NCBI GenBank assembly: GCA_014925825.1
Contig: JACGCK010000001.1
Coordinates: forward strand, 434,001-498,000
Length of the DNA: 64,000 nucleotides
Direction: 5' to 3'
From: Pholiota molesta
Lineage: Eukaryota > Basidiomycota > Agaricomycetes > Agaricales > Strophariaceae
The notes beneath the pieces were generated by a model. The model was not told the origin of the DNA and did not search any database. It was given only the letters and a program-made list of their open reading frames with translations. Positions 10,470-22,148 of the stretch are shown one piece after another. Within the stretch, counting starts at the first letter, position 1; every line of letters starts with the position of its first letter. The position numbers and the translations under genes were made by a program.

Positions 10470-12632
10470 ATGACCACCCTTCCCGAGTATGTTCCCGATG
10501 CCCGCTACCACCACCACCCTCTGGGCAGCATGCACGACAGGACCCGCTCGATCAGCCCCCGGATTATCCTGACAGCGCAGAGGAGGCCGACGAGGACACT
10601 GATACGGACGCTACTGCGAACAACATCAACCACAGTTTTTTTTACGTGCCACACACCCCATCGACGCCTGTTCGCTCTCATCCCACTTCACCTCGCCGCC
10701 AAAAGCGCTTCTGCCCACCCACAAACGGAGGCCATCCTTCCAGCCCCATCCCCTACCAGCGACCCCGAACCCCCACCCGACCCGTACCTCGACGCTCTCC
10801 TTGCGCGCAGTGTGCACGCTCTCGAGATGTCCAACACGCTGCTGCAGAGCTCGATGTCTACGCAGTCTAGTCTGTCTACCCTCCTCGCTGCGGACTCTTC
10901 CGGGGACGCTGCCCTCGAGGTCCGTGCTCGCGGGCTCTCCTCTCGCATCCGAGACACGTGGGACGGCAGGGCGGCATGGGTGGACGATCTAGAAGCGATT
11001 ACGAGGGATGTGGAAGGGTTGTTGAAGAAGAAGGCGGTGAGAGAAACAGGAAGGCGGGCGTGGAGATAAGACCACGGCAGGCGCATGTGCGCGAGGACAG
11101 TGGGGGTGTCAGTGCGAGCCTGCCCGTCGATTCGGGCATGGCCGCCCTCAGCACGCGGCCACGACAGCCTCTACGGCGACCCTCGCTTGATCTGCGCGAA
11201 TCTCCTACGTCTGCGGACTCGCCGAATTCAAATTGGCCGTCAGACGGCACGCCGCGCCTCGTCTACTCGCACCAGCATCGCGCGAACCTCATCGCCCCGC
11301 CACCGCGGGCTATCACCCAGTATGCCGCCTCGACGCAAGGTGCCGATGCATCCTACTTCCTTCCACCCTTGGCTTGCGCTCCCCACCCTCATACACCCGC
11401 CCCTGCTTCCGATGGACGTTCGCTTATAATCTCGCCTCGTCCTCGACTACAAGTCTGCTTTCTAATACATCATCCCTGCCTCCACAGCTCACGGACCGTG
11501 CGCCCGAGCCCACACGCCTGCATACAACATGCTCGCATCATTTGTTGCCCGCCCGCCCTCCTCGTCCCGGTTACGCCGTCGACGTCCTTCACGCAATCGT
11601 TCATGCGTAGAAGGGGCTCGGCGAGCACGACGGCGAGCAACAGCAGCGAGCGCGGAACGGAACGCGGCGGCGCACGTCGCCCTCGCCTTCGCCCTCCTTC
11701 TCATCCGCACAGCGGCGCTCGCGCAGCCAGACGCCGCGCGCGGCCGACGTGCGGCCGATGACGCCCCCCGCCGAGGAGTCGTCCTCGTCCGACAGCTGCC
11801 TCGCGCGGCGCACGGTGCAGAGCCTGCGCCGGATCCTCGACGAGCAGCCGCCGGCGCCGCCGGCCCGCGCCGTCGCCCGTGGCGCAGGGCCTGCGCGCGC
11901 CGGCGTTCCTGCCGCGCACGCCCGCGCCCGCGGCGCACGCGGGGACGTCGACCGCGACGGCGTCGGTGTCGCGCCTGTTCACGAAGGGCACGCACTCCTC
12001 GTCGACGCGCGCGCCGTCGCCCCCGCGCCAGTCCGCGATGAAGCGCGGCAGCGCGGCGTCGACGCCCGCGGCGAGCGCGCACGCGTCGCCCGCGGGCACG
12101 CCGACGATACCGTCGACGCCCATCGCCTCCGCGTCGTCCGGGCGTACGCGGCCGCACGCCCCGCGCCGCTGGCGTCGTCGTCCACGCTGAGCATCCCCGA
12201 CTTCGTCGGGCGCGTGCTGAAGGGCAGCACCCCGGGGTCGAGCGCGCCGAGCTCCGGGCGGAGCACGCCGAACACGGCGGCGAGCAAGCGCATCAGCTTC
12301 GCCGCGCTGCCCGAGTCGTACGCGGCGTCGCGCCCGCCGGACCCCAAGTTCAAGGACAAGGCCGCCGCGCGGAAGGCAAGCGCAACGCGCGCGGGGGGCG
12401 TCGGCGTCCGGCGCGGGCGAGGACGCGGATGCGGACGCTGCGGGGCAGGGGTGGAGCGCGTGGCTCGGCGGCGGGCTGGGGCTCGGCGGGATGGGGTTCG
12501 GGGGCGGGGCGGGATCGGCGCGGCGCGGCATGCGGAGAAGATGGAGGACCGGATGACGCGCAACTGGGGCCGGATGAGCGGGGCGGCGGCTTTTCCGCGG
12601 GCGGTTGGATGAGTGGGCTGTGTGATTTCTGA
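10470..12632 (+). CDS. Disordered Ser/Pro-rich protein of unknown function
   Basis: A protein of roughly 650-700 residues is indicated, but its frame changes several times. Recognisable pieces in order: an acidic segment (SAEEADEDTDTD) near 10575-10610; a Ser/Pro/Arg-rich part; a helical block near 10800-11050 (ALEMSNTLLQSSMSTQSSLS, then WVDDLEAITRDVEGL); a long Ser/Thr/Pro-rich region (ESPTSADSPNSNWPSDGTPR); ESSSSDSCLARRTVQSLRRI near 11770; SIPDFVGRVLKGSTPGSS near 12190; and a C-terminal helix MEDRMTRNWGRMSG. The stop lies near 12612 or 12630, depending on frame. The helical block could mediate protein binding. I recognise no catalytic domain. The 5' end (ATG at 10470) and intron positions are uncertain. 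Confidence 0.5.
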
Positions 12633-14020
12633 GTTGAGCGGGGGGCTGGTTTTTTGGTATATTGTTGTTTTGCTTGCTGTGTTGTCGCTCGTTCTCGCTT
12701 TGGATATTTCCCTCGTTTTTTTTGTTTCTTCTTCTCTCTTTCTCGGCGCGCCCTCTCATGACACCCGCTTCTCATTTCCGTCATGACCTCATCATGGTCA
12801 CCTTTGTTTTTGGCTCATCCACCTTGCCGCCATCCACCATCCTTTTCTTCAATTTTTATTCCATTCCTCCCCTTATATTTCCGTGCATTCTGGTTCTTAC
12901 ACATCGTACACGTCGCACGTTATTAAAACCCATTGCTAAGTACATAAGTACATAGATCACGACACAAGGTCTGGGTTTAGCCTTTTTCTAGCTGAAATGA
13001 CATGAAATGACGATCCTAAAACAATAAACTGAAGGAACTGCGGATGGCAGACGCGATGACGGGTGGTGCGGGCGGTATGGGGCCTGCGGAGGACTATGAC
13101 GTGCAGAAAGCCTGGATTCAACGGAGATGAATTAGGGCTCGGAAGGCCAAGCTGGATAGTGTTCCGTTCGGTTGAGGTACATATGTTGAAGTGGAGTGTC
13201 TCCTTCGGACAACGTGGATCGACGTTGATACTGGGGAATGTACTGCTTCAACCACCGGTCACCCGCATCTAGATCTATCTCGATGGCCGTTAGACCAGCT
13301 AAGTTGCGAAAGGAACACGAAGAGCCGAACCAAAGCCGACAGAAGGACAAGTGGTGTTTTATAAATAACACCATGACATAGTTTGAAGCAGAATGCTGGG
13401 AAGGATGGCTGAGCTTTGTCTATTTGCGTAGTCGAGTCCATTTCCAATCGCGGAATGAAGGACTGAATTCAAATTCCATCGAAAGACCAATGCCGACTAA
13501 TTTGAATATTGAAGGCTTGCGCAGAGCTGGCATTGTAAAGTAACTATACGTACGAAGTAATGAAATGTACTGACTTAGGTCAATTTGATTTGAGTGCCGC
13601 GTTCGACATGAAGATCTACACTTGGTTCTGAGATATGTGCTGTTCTTTCTCGGAGAAGTACCTCATTCCGCTGGAATTTAGCGGCTCCGGCGTCCCGCGG
13701 AATTAAGCGCCGAATAAGCGCTCGATTAGGCTGCGTTGATGTGGCAGAGCGCCGAATAGAGAGATTTATTCGTCGAACTGGTCAGATACATATGAAGGCT
13801 GAGTACTGAGCGTCGATGTTCGGCGAGGGTAAATATTGCACCTTGATCAAGCCCTTAAGTTGTCATATCATATGCAAAATTCATGTGTAAGGAGTTATTC
13901 ATCATTGCAGATAGCGGTCGTTGAGATGTATAGCAAGAAACAAATTTAAACGCCTTTGAAAAACATCACAATAGTACAACTAGTAGGTCCATCTCCGACG
14001 CTTAACACCGAGTTACAATC
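12633..14020. other. Intergenic region
   Basis: The first 330 bases are T-rich 3' sequence of the preceding gene. From about 13000 to 13850 I see no gene. The last 150 bases resemble the 3' flanks of hydrophobins A and C, read on the minus strand, and so belong to the duplicated unit of copy B. Confidence 0.45.
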
Positions 14021-14472
14021 CTAAAGATTGATGTTAATGGGGGTGCAGCCCAAAGCAACGACACCATCTAAAAAAGAATTAAAATCGAGGACTTATAGAC
14101 ATAAAATAGTGCTTACTGAACGAGTCGTTGGTGCAGCAGACGGGCTGTGCAGAGCTATTGTAGGCAACCATTGTGAGATTCCAAAATCAAAAACGGTGAT
14201 AAATCATAAACGAACCAGGATGTGCCGCTGACGCCAACGCCGTGATGGGAGACAGGTCAATCCGACGAGGCCAGTGACGAGCCGATGGGGATGCCCAAGG
14301 AGGCGAGGAGGGCCGCAGTGGTGGGGTTGCTGGCAGTCGAGGTGCTGTCGCAGCACTGGCGCTACCGGTGTCGCACTCGCTGGTCGGCGGGGGTGTCGTT
14401 GCGCCTTGTGGGCGTGGCAACCGCAAGGGTGACGATGGCGAGAGTGGTAAGAGCGGAAAGCGTGAATTGCAT
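14021..14472 (-). pseudogene. Hydrophobin copy B, class I, several frame breaks
   Basis: The minus strand from 14472 begins with an intact signal peptide (MQFTLSALTTLAIVTLAVA). It then loses frame after RRNDTPA, near 14393-14396. Compared with copy C there are further single-base or two-base differences near 14365-14370, 14285 and 14240-14250. Both intron positions are kept. The last two exons still code for the CC-containing segment and the GVVALGCTP motif, ending at a stop at 14021-14023. Four or more indels in about 260 bases of exon 1 are more than in copy A or C, which favours a true pseudogene, although this assembly also carries indels in essential genes. It points away from copy C. 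Confidence 0.75.
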
Positions 14473-14550
14473 GTTGAGTTTGAGTTGGGTGGTACTTGAA
14501 CGAATGCTGTTGCTTGTTCGAGTGAAGAATATGAGCGAGTAGGATGACCC

Positions 14551-14556
14551 TTTATA
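14551..14556 (-). promoter_or_regulatory. TATA box of hydrophobin copy B
   Basis: On the minus strand TATAAA lies about 80 bases upstream of the copy B start, in the same conserved context as in copies A and C. Confidence 0.7.
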
Positions 14557-16258
14557 CATTTTCATAGCCTCTGTATAATTGCATCTTTTGCGGAATGAGC
14601 TGGGCTGGACATATACGTACTGCATTGCATACCACGCAAAAACATACAATTTATTATGAGAAGCTCTGTCGAAGTGGGTTGGAAATTCCACTGAAGCTAT
14701 ACGCCCTCGTGATACCAAGGTGATAACATGGACAGCCTATGGTAGTTAAATTCACCCCATTACGCGGGGACACACCACGCCATGACGCTGAAGATGTAAG
14801 AATACATCACGCTCTAAGAAACATCCCATCGCAACATCTTGAACAACACGTCAAATTGATCGGCCTTGGCGCTTCGACGAATTCAAGTACCCACTCCATG
14901 ATGTTGACATTAAAAATCGTCGTCGAAGACGCAAGTAGGCTATGTACGGCCTTTCTTTCTCCGCGGAATGGCTCGCGGTGTCAGTTCAAAGCTAACATGG
15001 GGCCGAACGCTCTCGGTTCGGCTTCATTGAAATCACAAAGCATTGACAAAAATCTACAACTTCCAAGAAAGACACAGAAACTTTGCAGACACACTCCACC
15101 TTGAATCTCAGCGGCAAGACTCACTGGCCCTCTCGAACAGGCCCTCCATTCTTACTGCTCACGCTCGCTTGCACTCTCATTGACTAGTATCTCAATGGGC
15201 CATAAGGCCAAGGGACCGTCTTTTCCCACCATTGACTGCCCCAACTGAGCGTTTAATGGGCGCTTAAATCTCAAGCAGCCGCCTGGGTTACTAAATTTCC
15301 AGCTTGGAATTGTTCCTTTCGCCTGCGGTGCGGTATGCGTGTATATTCATTTGGAATGAGATGCTTTCTTGCATCGTTTGAAGATCGTAGATTTCTGTCA
15401 TCACAATAAGTACAATACACTCCCACACAGTAATAAAAAAACTGAACCGTTTATGTGGTCAACTGCACTACGGCCCCATTGACGATGACCACTGACATAT
15501 CAACTTGAGAAAACATATCGCGGGTACATCCATGCAGAAAGGCTGAATTGGAAGTATACGTATAACCCATGGATGTGGTCAAGATGTGGTAGCCAATGGC
15601 CAGTAATAAGAAGAGAAGACCTGTTGACGTTCAAGACGGCTGAGATTCAAAGTGGAGTGTTTGTGTCTTTCTTGGAAAACATGTAGATTTTTGTCAAAGC
15701 TTTGTGATTGCAATGAAGAAGAGTGAAGCGTAGCAGCGGTTTAAACTGGCTTAAACTCACACAGTACCGCAGGGCCGAGCCGAGAGCGTGTTATTAATAT
15801 AATAACATCAAGGACCATCGGCCCAGCCTTGAACAGACATCGCGAGCCATCCCGCGGAGAAAGAAAGGCTGTAGTCTATTTGCGTATTCGACGACGATTT
15901 TCAATATCGAAATCATGGAGTGGGTACTTGAATCCGTCGAAGCGCCGATGCCGATCAATTAAACGTGTTGTTCAAAATGTTGCGACGCCGACTCGGATGT
16001 TTCCTAGAGTCGATGTATTCTTAAATCTTCAGCGTCATAGCGTGGCTTGTCCCAGCATAATTCGGGTGGAATCAACTCAAGTCGTGTACCGCAAGGTGTC
16101 ATCACCGTGATATTGCAAGAGTAGAGCGTCAGAGAGATTTTTCAACTCCACTTCGACAGAAGTTCTCGTGGCACAGTTGTATGTTTCTGCGTGGTATGCA
16201 ATGCAGTATACTTCCACGTCTCATTCCAGAAAATATGCAACAAGAGGCTCTGAAAATG

Positions 16259-16264
16259 TATAAA
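16259..16264 (+). promoter_or_regulatory. TATA box of hydrophobin copy C
   Basis: TATAAA lies 90 bases upstream of the copy C start codon, in a context shared with copies A and B. It belongs to the one copy with an intact reading frame. Confidence 0.75.
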
Positions 16265-16348
16265 GGCTCGTCCTACTCACTCCAAATATTCTTCACTCGA
16301 ACAAGCAACAGCATTCGTTCAATTACCACCAACTCACCCAAACTCACC

Positions 16349-16809
16349 ATGCAATTCACGCTCTCCGCTCTTATCACTCTAGCCATCGTTACCCTTGCGG
16401 TTGCCACGCCCACAAGGCGCAACACCCCGCCGGCGACCAGCGAGTGCGACACCGGTAGCACCGAGTGCTGCGACAGCACCTCGACCGCCAGCAACCCCGT
16501 CACTGCGGCCCTCCTCGGCAGCTTGGGCATCCCCATCGGCTCTGTCACTGGCCTCGTCGGATTGACCTGCTCCCCGCTCACTGTCGTTGGCGCCAGCGGC
16601 ACCTCCTGGTTCGTACATTGTTTATCACCGTCCTTGATTTTGGAGTCTCACACCGTTTACTTTACAATAGCTCTGCACAGCCCGTCTGCTGCACCAACAA
16701 CTCGTTCAGTAAGCACTTCTTTTATGACTATAAGTCCTCGGATTTCTCACTCTTCTTTTCAGACGGTGTCGTCGCTTTGGGCTGCACCCCCATCAACCTC
16801 AATGCCTAG
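16349..16809 (+). CDS. Class I hydrophobin, intact copy C
   Basis: Hydrophobins are small secreted proteins that self-assemble at air-water interfaces and coat aerial hyphae, fruit bodies and spores. The exons are 16349-16608, 16671-16708 and 16763-16809, giving 114 residues and a stop. A signal peptide of about 17-20 residues is followed by a short basic stretch (TPTRRN). Eight cysteines follow the class pattern C-x6-CC-x32-C-x12-C-x5-CC-x12-C. The 32-residue gap after the first CC pair places it in class I. Intron 1 splits the codon of the fifth cysteine (TG/C), which is why an unspliced reading shows Trp there. The ATG is the first in frame with the signal peptide and lies 90 bases after a TATA box. 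It is the only one of three local copies without a frame break. Confidence 0.95.
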
Positions 16810-17554
16810 GATTATCATTCACTGTCGCAAATGGGCGTCGAATGAGATATAAATAGCCAGCTGTACCGTTTATGATGACTGGTTTTCTCGATTGAATTCG
16901 AATTTGTTTCGATATGCGCTACTTGAATGAAGATATTGCAAAGCTCAATATACATATCAAATTCTGTGCATTAACTGTCGACTTTGAACATAGCAAGCAT
17001 GGTATGCGCGGAGCCCAAAATATAGGCGCCGGCGAAGCGCCCAGGTATTGGTGGACAAGGATGTACAACACGGTGATGCATGATCTGAATCATACCTCTC
17101 CGTGAGTGCTTTTTCAGGAAGAACGCGTTGAGATAAGACTGGAATTTATGGTACCGGATTTTCTTTCACCTCTAATCTTGCTTGATCTTCACTGGAACAG
17201 ATTATATTACAGAAAGCTAGGCAGTAACGATGTGCAAACTAGAGATACAATGAAGAGAGATGCAAGGATAAAAGGAAGTACGCTGTACATGGAATGCAAG
17301 GAACGTGGCAGCCGACGTGAATGAATCGTGGGTGTACATAGATACATGGAGCTCGTCAAGAGGCATGGATGATCATCGTAAATGCGAGGTATATAAATAA
17401 ATGGACTGTCGATGTTCAATATGATTAGTATTAAATGCAAAGGGAAGCATGAAGTGAAGCAAGTCAGGGAGCAGACGCAAAGCATAGGAAATCTAACAAA
17501 AGAAGAACAAAAGAAAGCACTCTCGCCCAGCAAAACCGACTCGGACGCAATCGC
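16810..17554. other. Intergenic region downstream of hydrophobin C
   Basis: About 60 bases after the stop resemble the 3' flank of copy A (2310-2375). Beyond that I see nothing coding. The right end is the 3' side of the arrestin-like gene on the minus strand. Confidence 0.5.
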
Positions 17555-19609
17555 CTACATATAGACGCTCACGCCAGCAACGACGCGCACGCCCGCACCA
17601 GGCGCGTACTCATACTCATAATCCGCATTCGAGCTCGCCTGAACCTGTATCCGCGTCTTCGGCACGCGTAGACGCGGTGCGGTATGAGCGACAGGCGCAG
17701 GACCCTCGCCTGGCAGTGTGGCGATTGTCACTGGGTGCGCGATCAGGATTGTGGACGGTATGCTTTTTTCACTTGAGTCCATTATCACTCTTGGACCGAA
17801 AGTGGACTTGGAGGATGAAGGGCTGGGGCTGCCACTGCCGCTTCCCTTCGCGAGCTGGAAAACGGGGGTCGCAAAGGGGAGGAACTCGACCGCGTACTAT
17901 AAGCACAGAAACAGCGTTAGTTTATTGCAATTATTCAATACAGGCGCAAGCGCATAACGCTTACCGAAACCTGGAACAGAGAAAACGCGCAGGAAGGTTG
18001 CAGCTCCTTTTCCAGATGGATCTCGCCCTCAAGCTCACGGCGGCCCACAACTGCACCGGCCTCTGCGTTGTTGGCGTTGACCCACCAGACCGCGCGCTCG
18101 ATCTCCTTGACCTCCTCGACGGTCGCGCTGCCGCTATTGGTGCTCGCAGTGGCGGAATAATCGTAGTATCGCACGCGGCGAACCAGGCGCAGACGAATGG
18201 CCTGCGGCGTGGCGAGCACGTCGAGTGCCTGCGTGTCCGTGCTTTCGATCGCGAGGTGGCATGGGATGATGGTGCCGCGTGTGTAGATTTGCTAGTGGGG
18301 AACAAGGAATGGATTGAGAAAACTGGTCTAAAGGGAAGAACAAAGAAAGGAACTTACAGGGTTAGCGAGCGAGAGCTGGAATATCGGAAATGTGAAGACA
18401 ATAATGATCAGTTCACGCTACTAGGCACAAAAAGATAATGAGCCAAATGTAGGCACTTACCGTACACTGGAGCTTGACACTGCGTTCCTTGAATATCCGC
18501 CCTTGCACCATCTTCTCCCCACAGCTGACCACCCATGGGGGTCTACGTCCGGTGAGGGCATGCCCATGCCCGCGCCATAGGCAATGTCGCGCAGCGCGGA
18601 GGCGGCGTGAAGGGGCGGCGCGAGCGCGGGCACATACACGACGTGCGCGTGCAGCTTCGAGTCCGAACGCAAAATGCCGTGCGTCATTCGCAGCACGAGC
18701 TCGTATTGCACGCTCGCGTTCACGTTCTTCTCCGAGAACGTCTGCGGAGTCGCATTGGACGCGGTATGGGCGCTGGTGGTCGTCTGCGGGAAGGCAAAGG
18801 AGAAGGGCCAAGAGTAGGTTCCCGCGAGCTTGCCGTCGAACTTCTTCGGGCGCGCGGTGGGAGAGCTAGCGCGGGGATCGTTCGGGTCAGGGAGAGGGGC
18901 GAGGAGCATCGCGCGTGGGTCGCCATGCCCGCGTGTCCATGAAGTGATAGGGTGCTCGAGGAAGGTGTGCGAACCGCCGTCGTACGCGCTTGTTATAATT
19001 CGGCCGCGCAACTAGCAATAAATGGTCACTTATGAGTACCGGACGGGCATTGCAAAAGCGAAGAGACATACAGTGAGTGTGATCGAGTTGATATTCGTGG
19101 CGTCTCGAGGTTCAGATCTAGGACCCCTGGACAAGGTCTGCGCCTACAAATTTGGAATGCGCACCGCTCCAGCGCCCGCGGCCGACGTGCTGCTGTACAC
19201 ACGCAGCGTCGCATACGGCGGGTGCGCCCACCGCCACTGCGCAGGTGATACTCGTGCAACTGCGGCCCCGTTCGGTTTTGGCTCGAGGAGGCCGCTCCTG
19301 AATGCGTGCTGTGTCTGTGAGACGAGGAGGACGGCGTATGAGCGTGCCGTGCGCGCTGTCGCCGCTCGCGTTGCTCGATGCGCGCTCGGCTGAAAACGCT
19401 TGAGTAGCGCGGGGGGCGGCGACTGTAGGACTCCGGGTCGGAATCGGATTGAGCAGGAGCGGTAGGTAATGGTGTGGGAGATGGGGAAGGAGTATTTGAG
19501 CCGGTGTTTTCGGATGCGGCGAGCGGGGGCAGGCGCCCTCGAGCAATGAGTAGCGAGGTGGGAGGGCGGTCGGCGCGGAAATGGGGGGAGATGCGATAAC
19601 AGCTGACAT
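17555..19609 (-). CDS. Arrestin-like protein
   Basis: Fungal alpha-arrestins usually act as adaptors that bring a ubiquitin ligase to plasma-membrane transporters. The start is MSAVIASPP at 19609, followed by a disordered Ser/Pro/Arg-rich stretch. The arrestin N-domain then begins (HEYHL, later TNINSITLT and, after an intron at about 19066-19015, LRGRIITSAYDGGSHTFLEH). It contains WTRGHGDP, a YSWPFSFAFP strand typical of the fold, and VQYELVLRM. The C-domain follows (AIRLRLVRRVRYYDY, VWWVNA, ELEGEIHLEKELQPSC). The last exon carries STILIAHPVTIATLP and ends at 17555. Frame breaks occur near 19530 and 19235. I see no clear PPxY motif, though frame problems may hide one. Confidence 0.65.
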
Positions 19610-20740
19610 GCTTGCATACAGAGAATAGTGTTACAGATAGCAAAGGACAGTTTGATTAGTGGGCGACGAGGCTTGTAGCAAGTGGAAAGCAGAACGAGAG
19701 CAGAGACAGAAATGACGGTAAGGGGTATAAGACAGAGAAAGTGAGAGAGAGAAAGAACGAAACTAGAGCGCATCTCTTGGGGCAGTTTTATCAGGGCATT
19801 TCTTGTCCAGCATCTGAAGCGACTCCACTGATTATCGATGTAATTGTTCTGCAACGCCCATTAAGGCAGGCGCAGACCAAGCGCAGACGCCCGTTAACAC
19901 CGCTATTATTAGTGACAATTGCGGCACTTACGGTAGACATAGTGGTATCATGCCTAACGTAAGCCTCAACCTGACCCCTGATCTGCTGAGTCGGCCACAA
20001 GACATTCCACCCACGCTACACTTCCTTGTGTCGATACAATAAAATACATACGCAGGCTTCGCTTGGGCCCAACGTCTCCATATGGAATCCGAATCCGACA
20101 GCCTCATTGCCTTGCAACAAAACCCACTCATAAATCTGAAAGTGGACATGGATCTGTGAGGGTGTCAAATATACGAAGACAATAGATATATCACTATGCA
20201 CGAAATGTATCTGGCCCTTTCCACATACGATCGCCCGTCCCGATTAGGCCATTGCAGACCCTTATTTGAAAAATTGGAAATATTCCTCCGCGAGAAGCTG
20301 ATTGGTCCATCGCAAGCGTTCAAGCGCTCACTGACATGCTGAAGACCGATCTCGCTACACCCAATGCTGGTATGCACCCATAAGTGACCTAATAAAATAA
20401 TAAACATGAGCACTGGTACCTTAAACTGGAAAGGAGTTTTGTTGTTCAGTTCTTGAGGCAAAAAAGACACTGGTGGCGACCACTTCTAAGCTTTCCTCAA
20501 ATAACGTAATTGTCATGTCATTATTGTCATTGGCTGCAAGAGCATCATATGAAACGTTGTCTATTCGTAGAAATTATGCGTAAATGTATTAGATAAAATG
20601 CTAAATGAATGTCTGTTTTGTGTGGCCTAATGTACAGTAGCGTCGTTACAAGTAGGTTACATTAAGATATAGTCTCTAGATGATCCTGTGTGAAACCAAT
20701 GATAGATCCAGTATCCTAGAAATCTATGCTGAAGCTGGAC
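19610..20740. other. Intergenic region with dispersed repeat copy 2
   Basis: The left end is upstream sequence of the arrestin-like gene. About 20160-20270 resembles 2520-2640. A 101-residue open frame on the minus strand at 20165-20470 lies over this repeat and shows no domain or intron signals; I do not call it a gene. Confidence 0.45.
20160..20270 (+). repeat. Dispersed repeat, copy 2
   Basis: Diverged direct match to 2520-2640, with an identical 15-base core at 20235-20249. See copy 1. Confidence 0.4.
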
Positions 20741-21547
20741 CTAAGCAGCCGCCAATTTTTGTTTGTGGGCGGCCATCGCCTCTTGACGATCACGTTCTTG
20801 TTGCTCAATTAGATCTCTCCATGAGTGGTCATGATTGCCCTAAGAAGTGTGAGTGATGTCATTGTCAGCTAACGCCCGATGCTGGTATGTTGTATGTACT
20901 AACCTCTTTGGCCTCCTCGAGTCGTCTTTTATGAGTAAGTGCACCAGCAGCGATGATGAGACCGATGGTCAGACCCTGAGCCCACATACGGGCCTGGACG
21001 ACCTTCTGCGCGTAGGTTTGGTATCTGGCAGAACGTACGTTAGCAAACTCAGTCCAAGCATAGAGAAGCAGAGACGTACTTTTGACGCGAGATGATGGCA
21101 CCGGCGAGCGCCAGACTGCCGGCCCAGCTGCCCATGATGATGCTGTATTGGTGGCGGTATGCCCAGTCGCCAAGCTTTTGACTCGTGGTCATCGAGTCCC
21201 ACTTCTGCTCAGCCTCGAGTTCCTTGCGATCCAAGACGCGGAGGCCTTCGCCCTCCCTATCTATCAAATTAGAAACATCCTTATGTTCGGTGGGAGGGGA
21301 CGTGCCATTGAGATCGGTCATATTCTAGTCCACGGCGTTCGGCCTGGATGGATACACACGGTGCAACGATGATGATGACGCCCAGCGCTTTCAAAGAAAT
21401 CGGTAAATTGCGATAGGCAGGAAGTCTGCGCTGGGCCCAGAGGGACGCTGCAATTGCGGCTGCACCACTTCCCAAAGCGCCTTCGATAGCGCCGCGCTTC
21501 GATGCTGCGTCGTGCTCCTGGATTTGTTTCTCGTCAGCGAGCTTCAT
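20741..21547 (-). CDS. RCF2: Respiratory supercomplex factor 2 homologue (HIG1 domain)
   Basis: Rcf2 is a mitochondrial inner-membrane protein that helps complex III and IV assemble and modulates cytochrome oxidase. The first exon (MKLADEKQIQEHDAASKRGA) carries two hydrophobic helices (GAAAIAASLWAQRRLP, LKALGVIIIVAP) and an AERRGLEYDRSQW motif. The last part holds the HIG1 domain: DWAYRHQYSIIMGSWAGSLA, an intron at about 21079-21025, then VVQARMWAQGLTIGLIIAAG with the Q-x-R-x3-Q type signature. A final small exon codes for a charged helix (IEQQERDRQEAMAAHKQK) and ends at 20741. The join between the two halves, at about 21260-21305, is not clean: either a short intron with a weak donor or a one-base error. 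Confidence 0.85.
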
Positions 21548-22148
21548 GGTGGTGTAGAGGGGAGGAGATAGTAGGGGTTATGTGGTTGAAATGAAGTGTG
21601 TCTGAACTTCCGGAGGCTTATAAAAGGAGACGCGGGCTGTTCTAGACTGCAGCATGACTTCATTCGGAACGGTCGAGGTAAGACGGGTCATTGGTGGCCC
21701 TGCCCGACATCTTCCGCCCCGTACCCGCCGCTGCCCGTGTACTAAAAAAAGATCGGCCATTCATCCTCTGCGGTGACACTGAAGTACTGATGTATGTATG
21801 GCAACAATGGTATCTACTACATGAATGCAACCAACAGGGATATCCGCTACGTATAAATGCTAACACTACTACTAGGTATCTTATTGGCTCAGGCAGAACA
21901 TACATCGCGTATGCAACGAGCATTGCAAGCGGGGTTTTCAGGAAATGGTGGAGATCAGGCAGGAGCATGAGGATTGGGGAAAACAAGGACAAAAGCAAGA
22001 CAGACAACTGTAAACGAGAAAAAAAAAACTATTGAAATAAAGAGAAATATATCCCATCCACGGCAGACAATCTGCAGATCCCTGGTTAAAGAATGCAAGA
22101 AACGCTTCAGGAACGACGAGAAGAAAGACAGTAGCAGACACGAAATGG
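21548..22148. other. Intergenic region upstream of RCF2
   Basis: About 600 bases between the RCF2 start and the 3' end of the nucleoporin gene, both on the minus strand. It should hold the RCF2 promoter and the nucleoporin 3' untranslated region. An A-rich run is at 22015-22040. No gene is visible. Confidence 0.5.

Larger units (their letters stand above)
14473..16348. promoter_or_regulatory. Divergent promoter region between hydrophobins B and C
   Basis: The left part is the 5' flank of copy B on the minus strand; for example 14871-14935 is the reverse complement of a segment at about 15890-15950 upstream of copy C. The right part, about 15246-16348, is the 5' flank of copy C and matches 908-1854 upstream of copy A. 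The three flanks therefore derive from one ancestral promoter of about 1 kb. No protein-coding gene is supported in this 1.9 kb. Confidence 0.65.

Noticed and set aside
11701..12759. Long minus-strand open frame of 352 codons
   Set aside because: It is antisense to the GC-rich Ser/Pro-rich gene, consists mainly of Arg, Ala, Pro and Gly, and has no introns or motifs; it follows from high GC at third positions.
16181..16852. Hydrophobin C as a longer 223-residue protein with an upstream start
   Set aside because: The upstream part covers the TATA box and leader, and the downstream part reads through two canonical introns; splicing gives the eight-cysteine protein.
20165..20470. 101-residue minus-strand open frame
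   Set aside because: It overlaps the dispersed repeat and shows no domain or splice signals.
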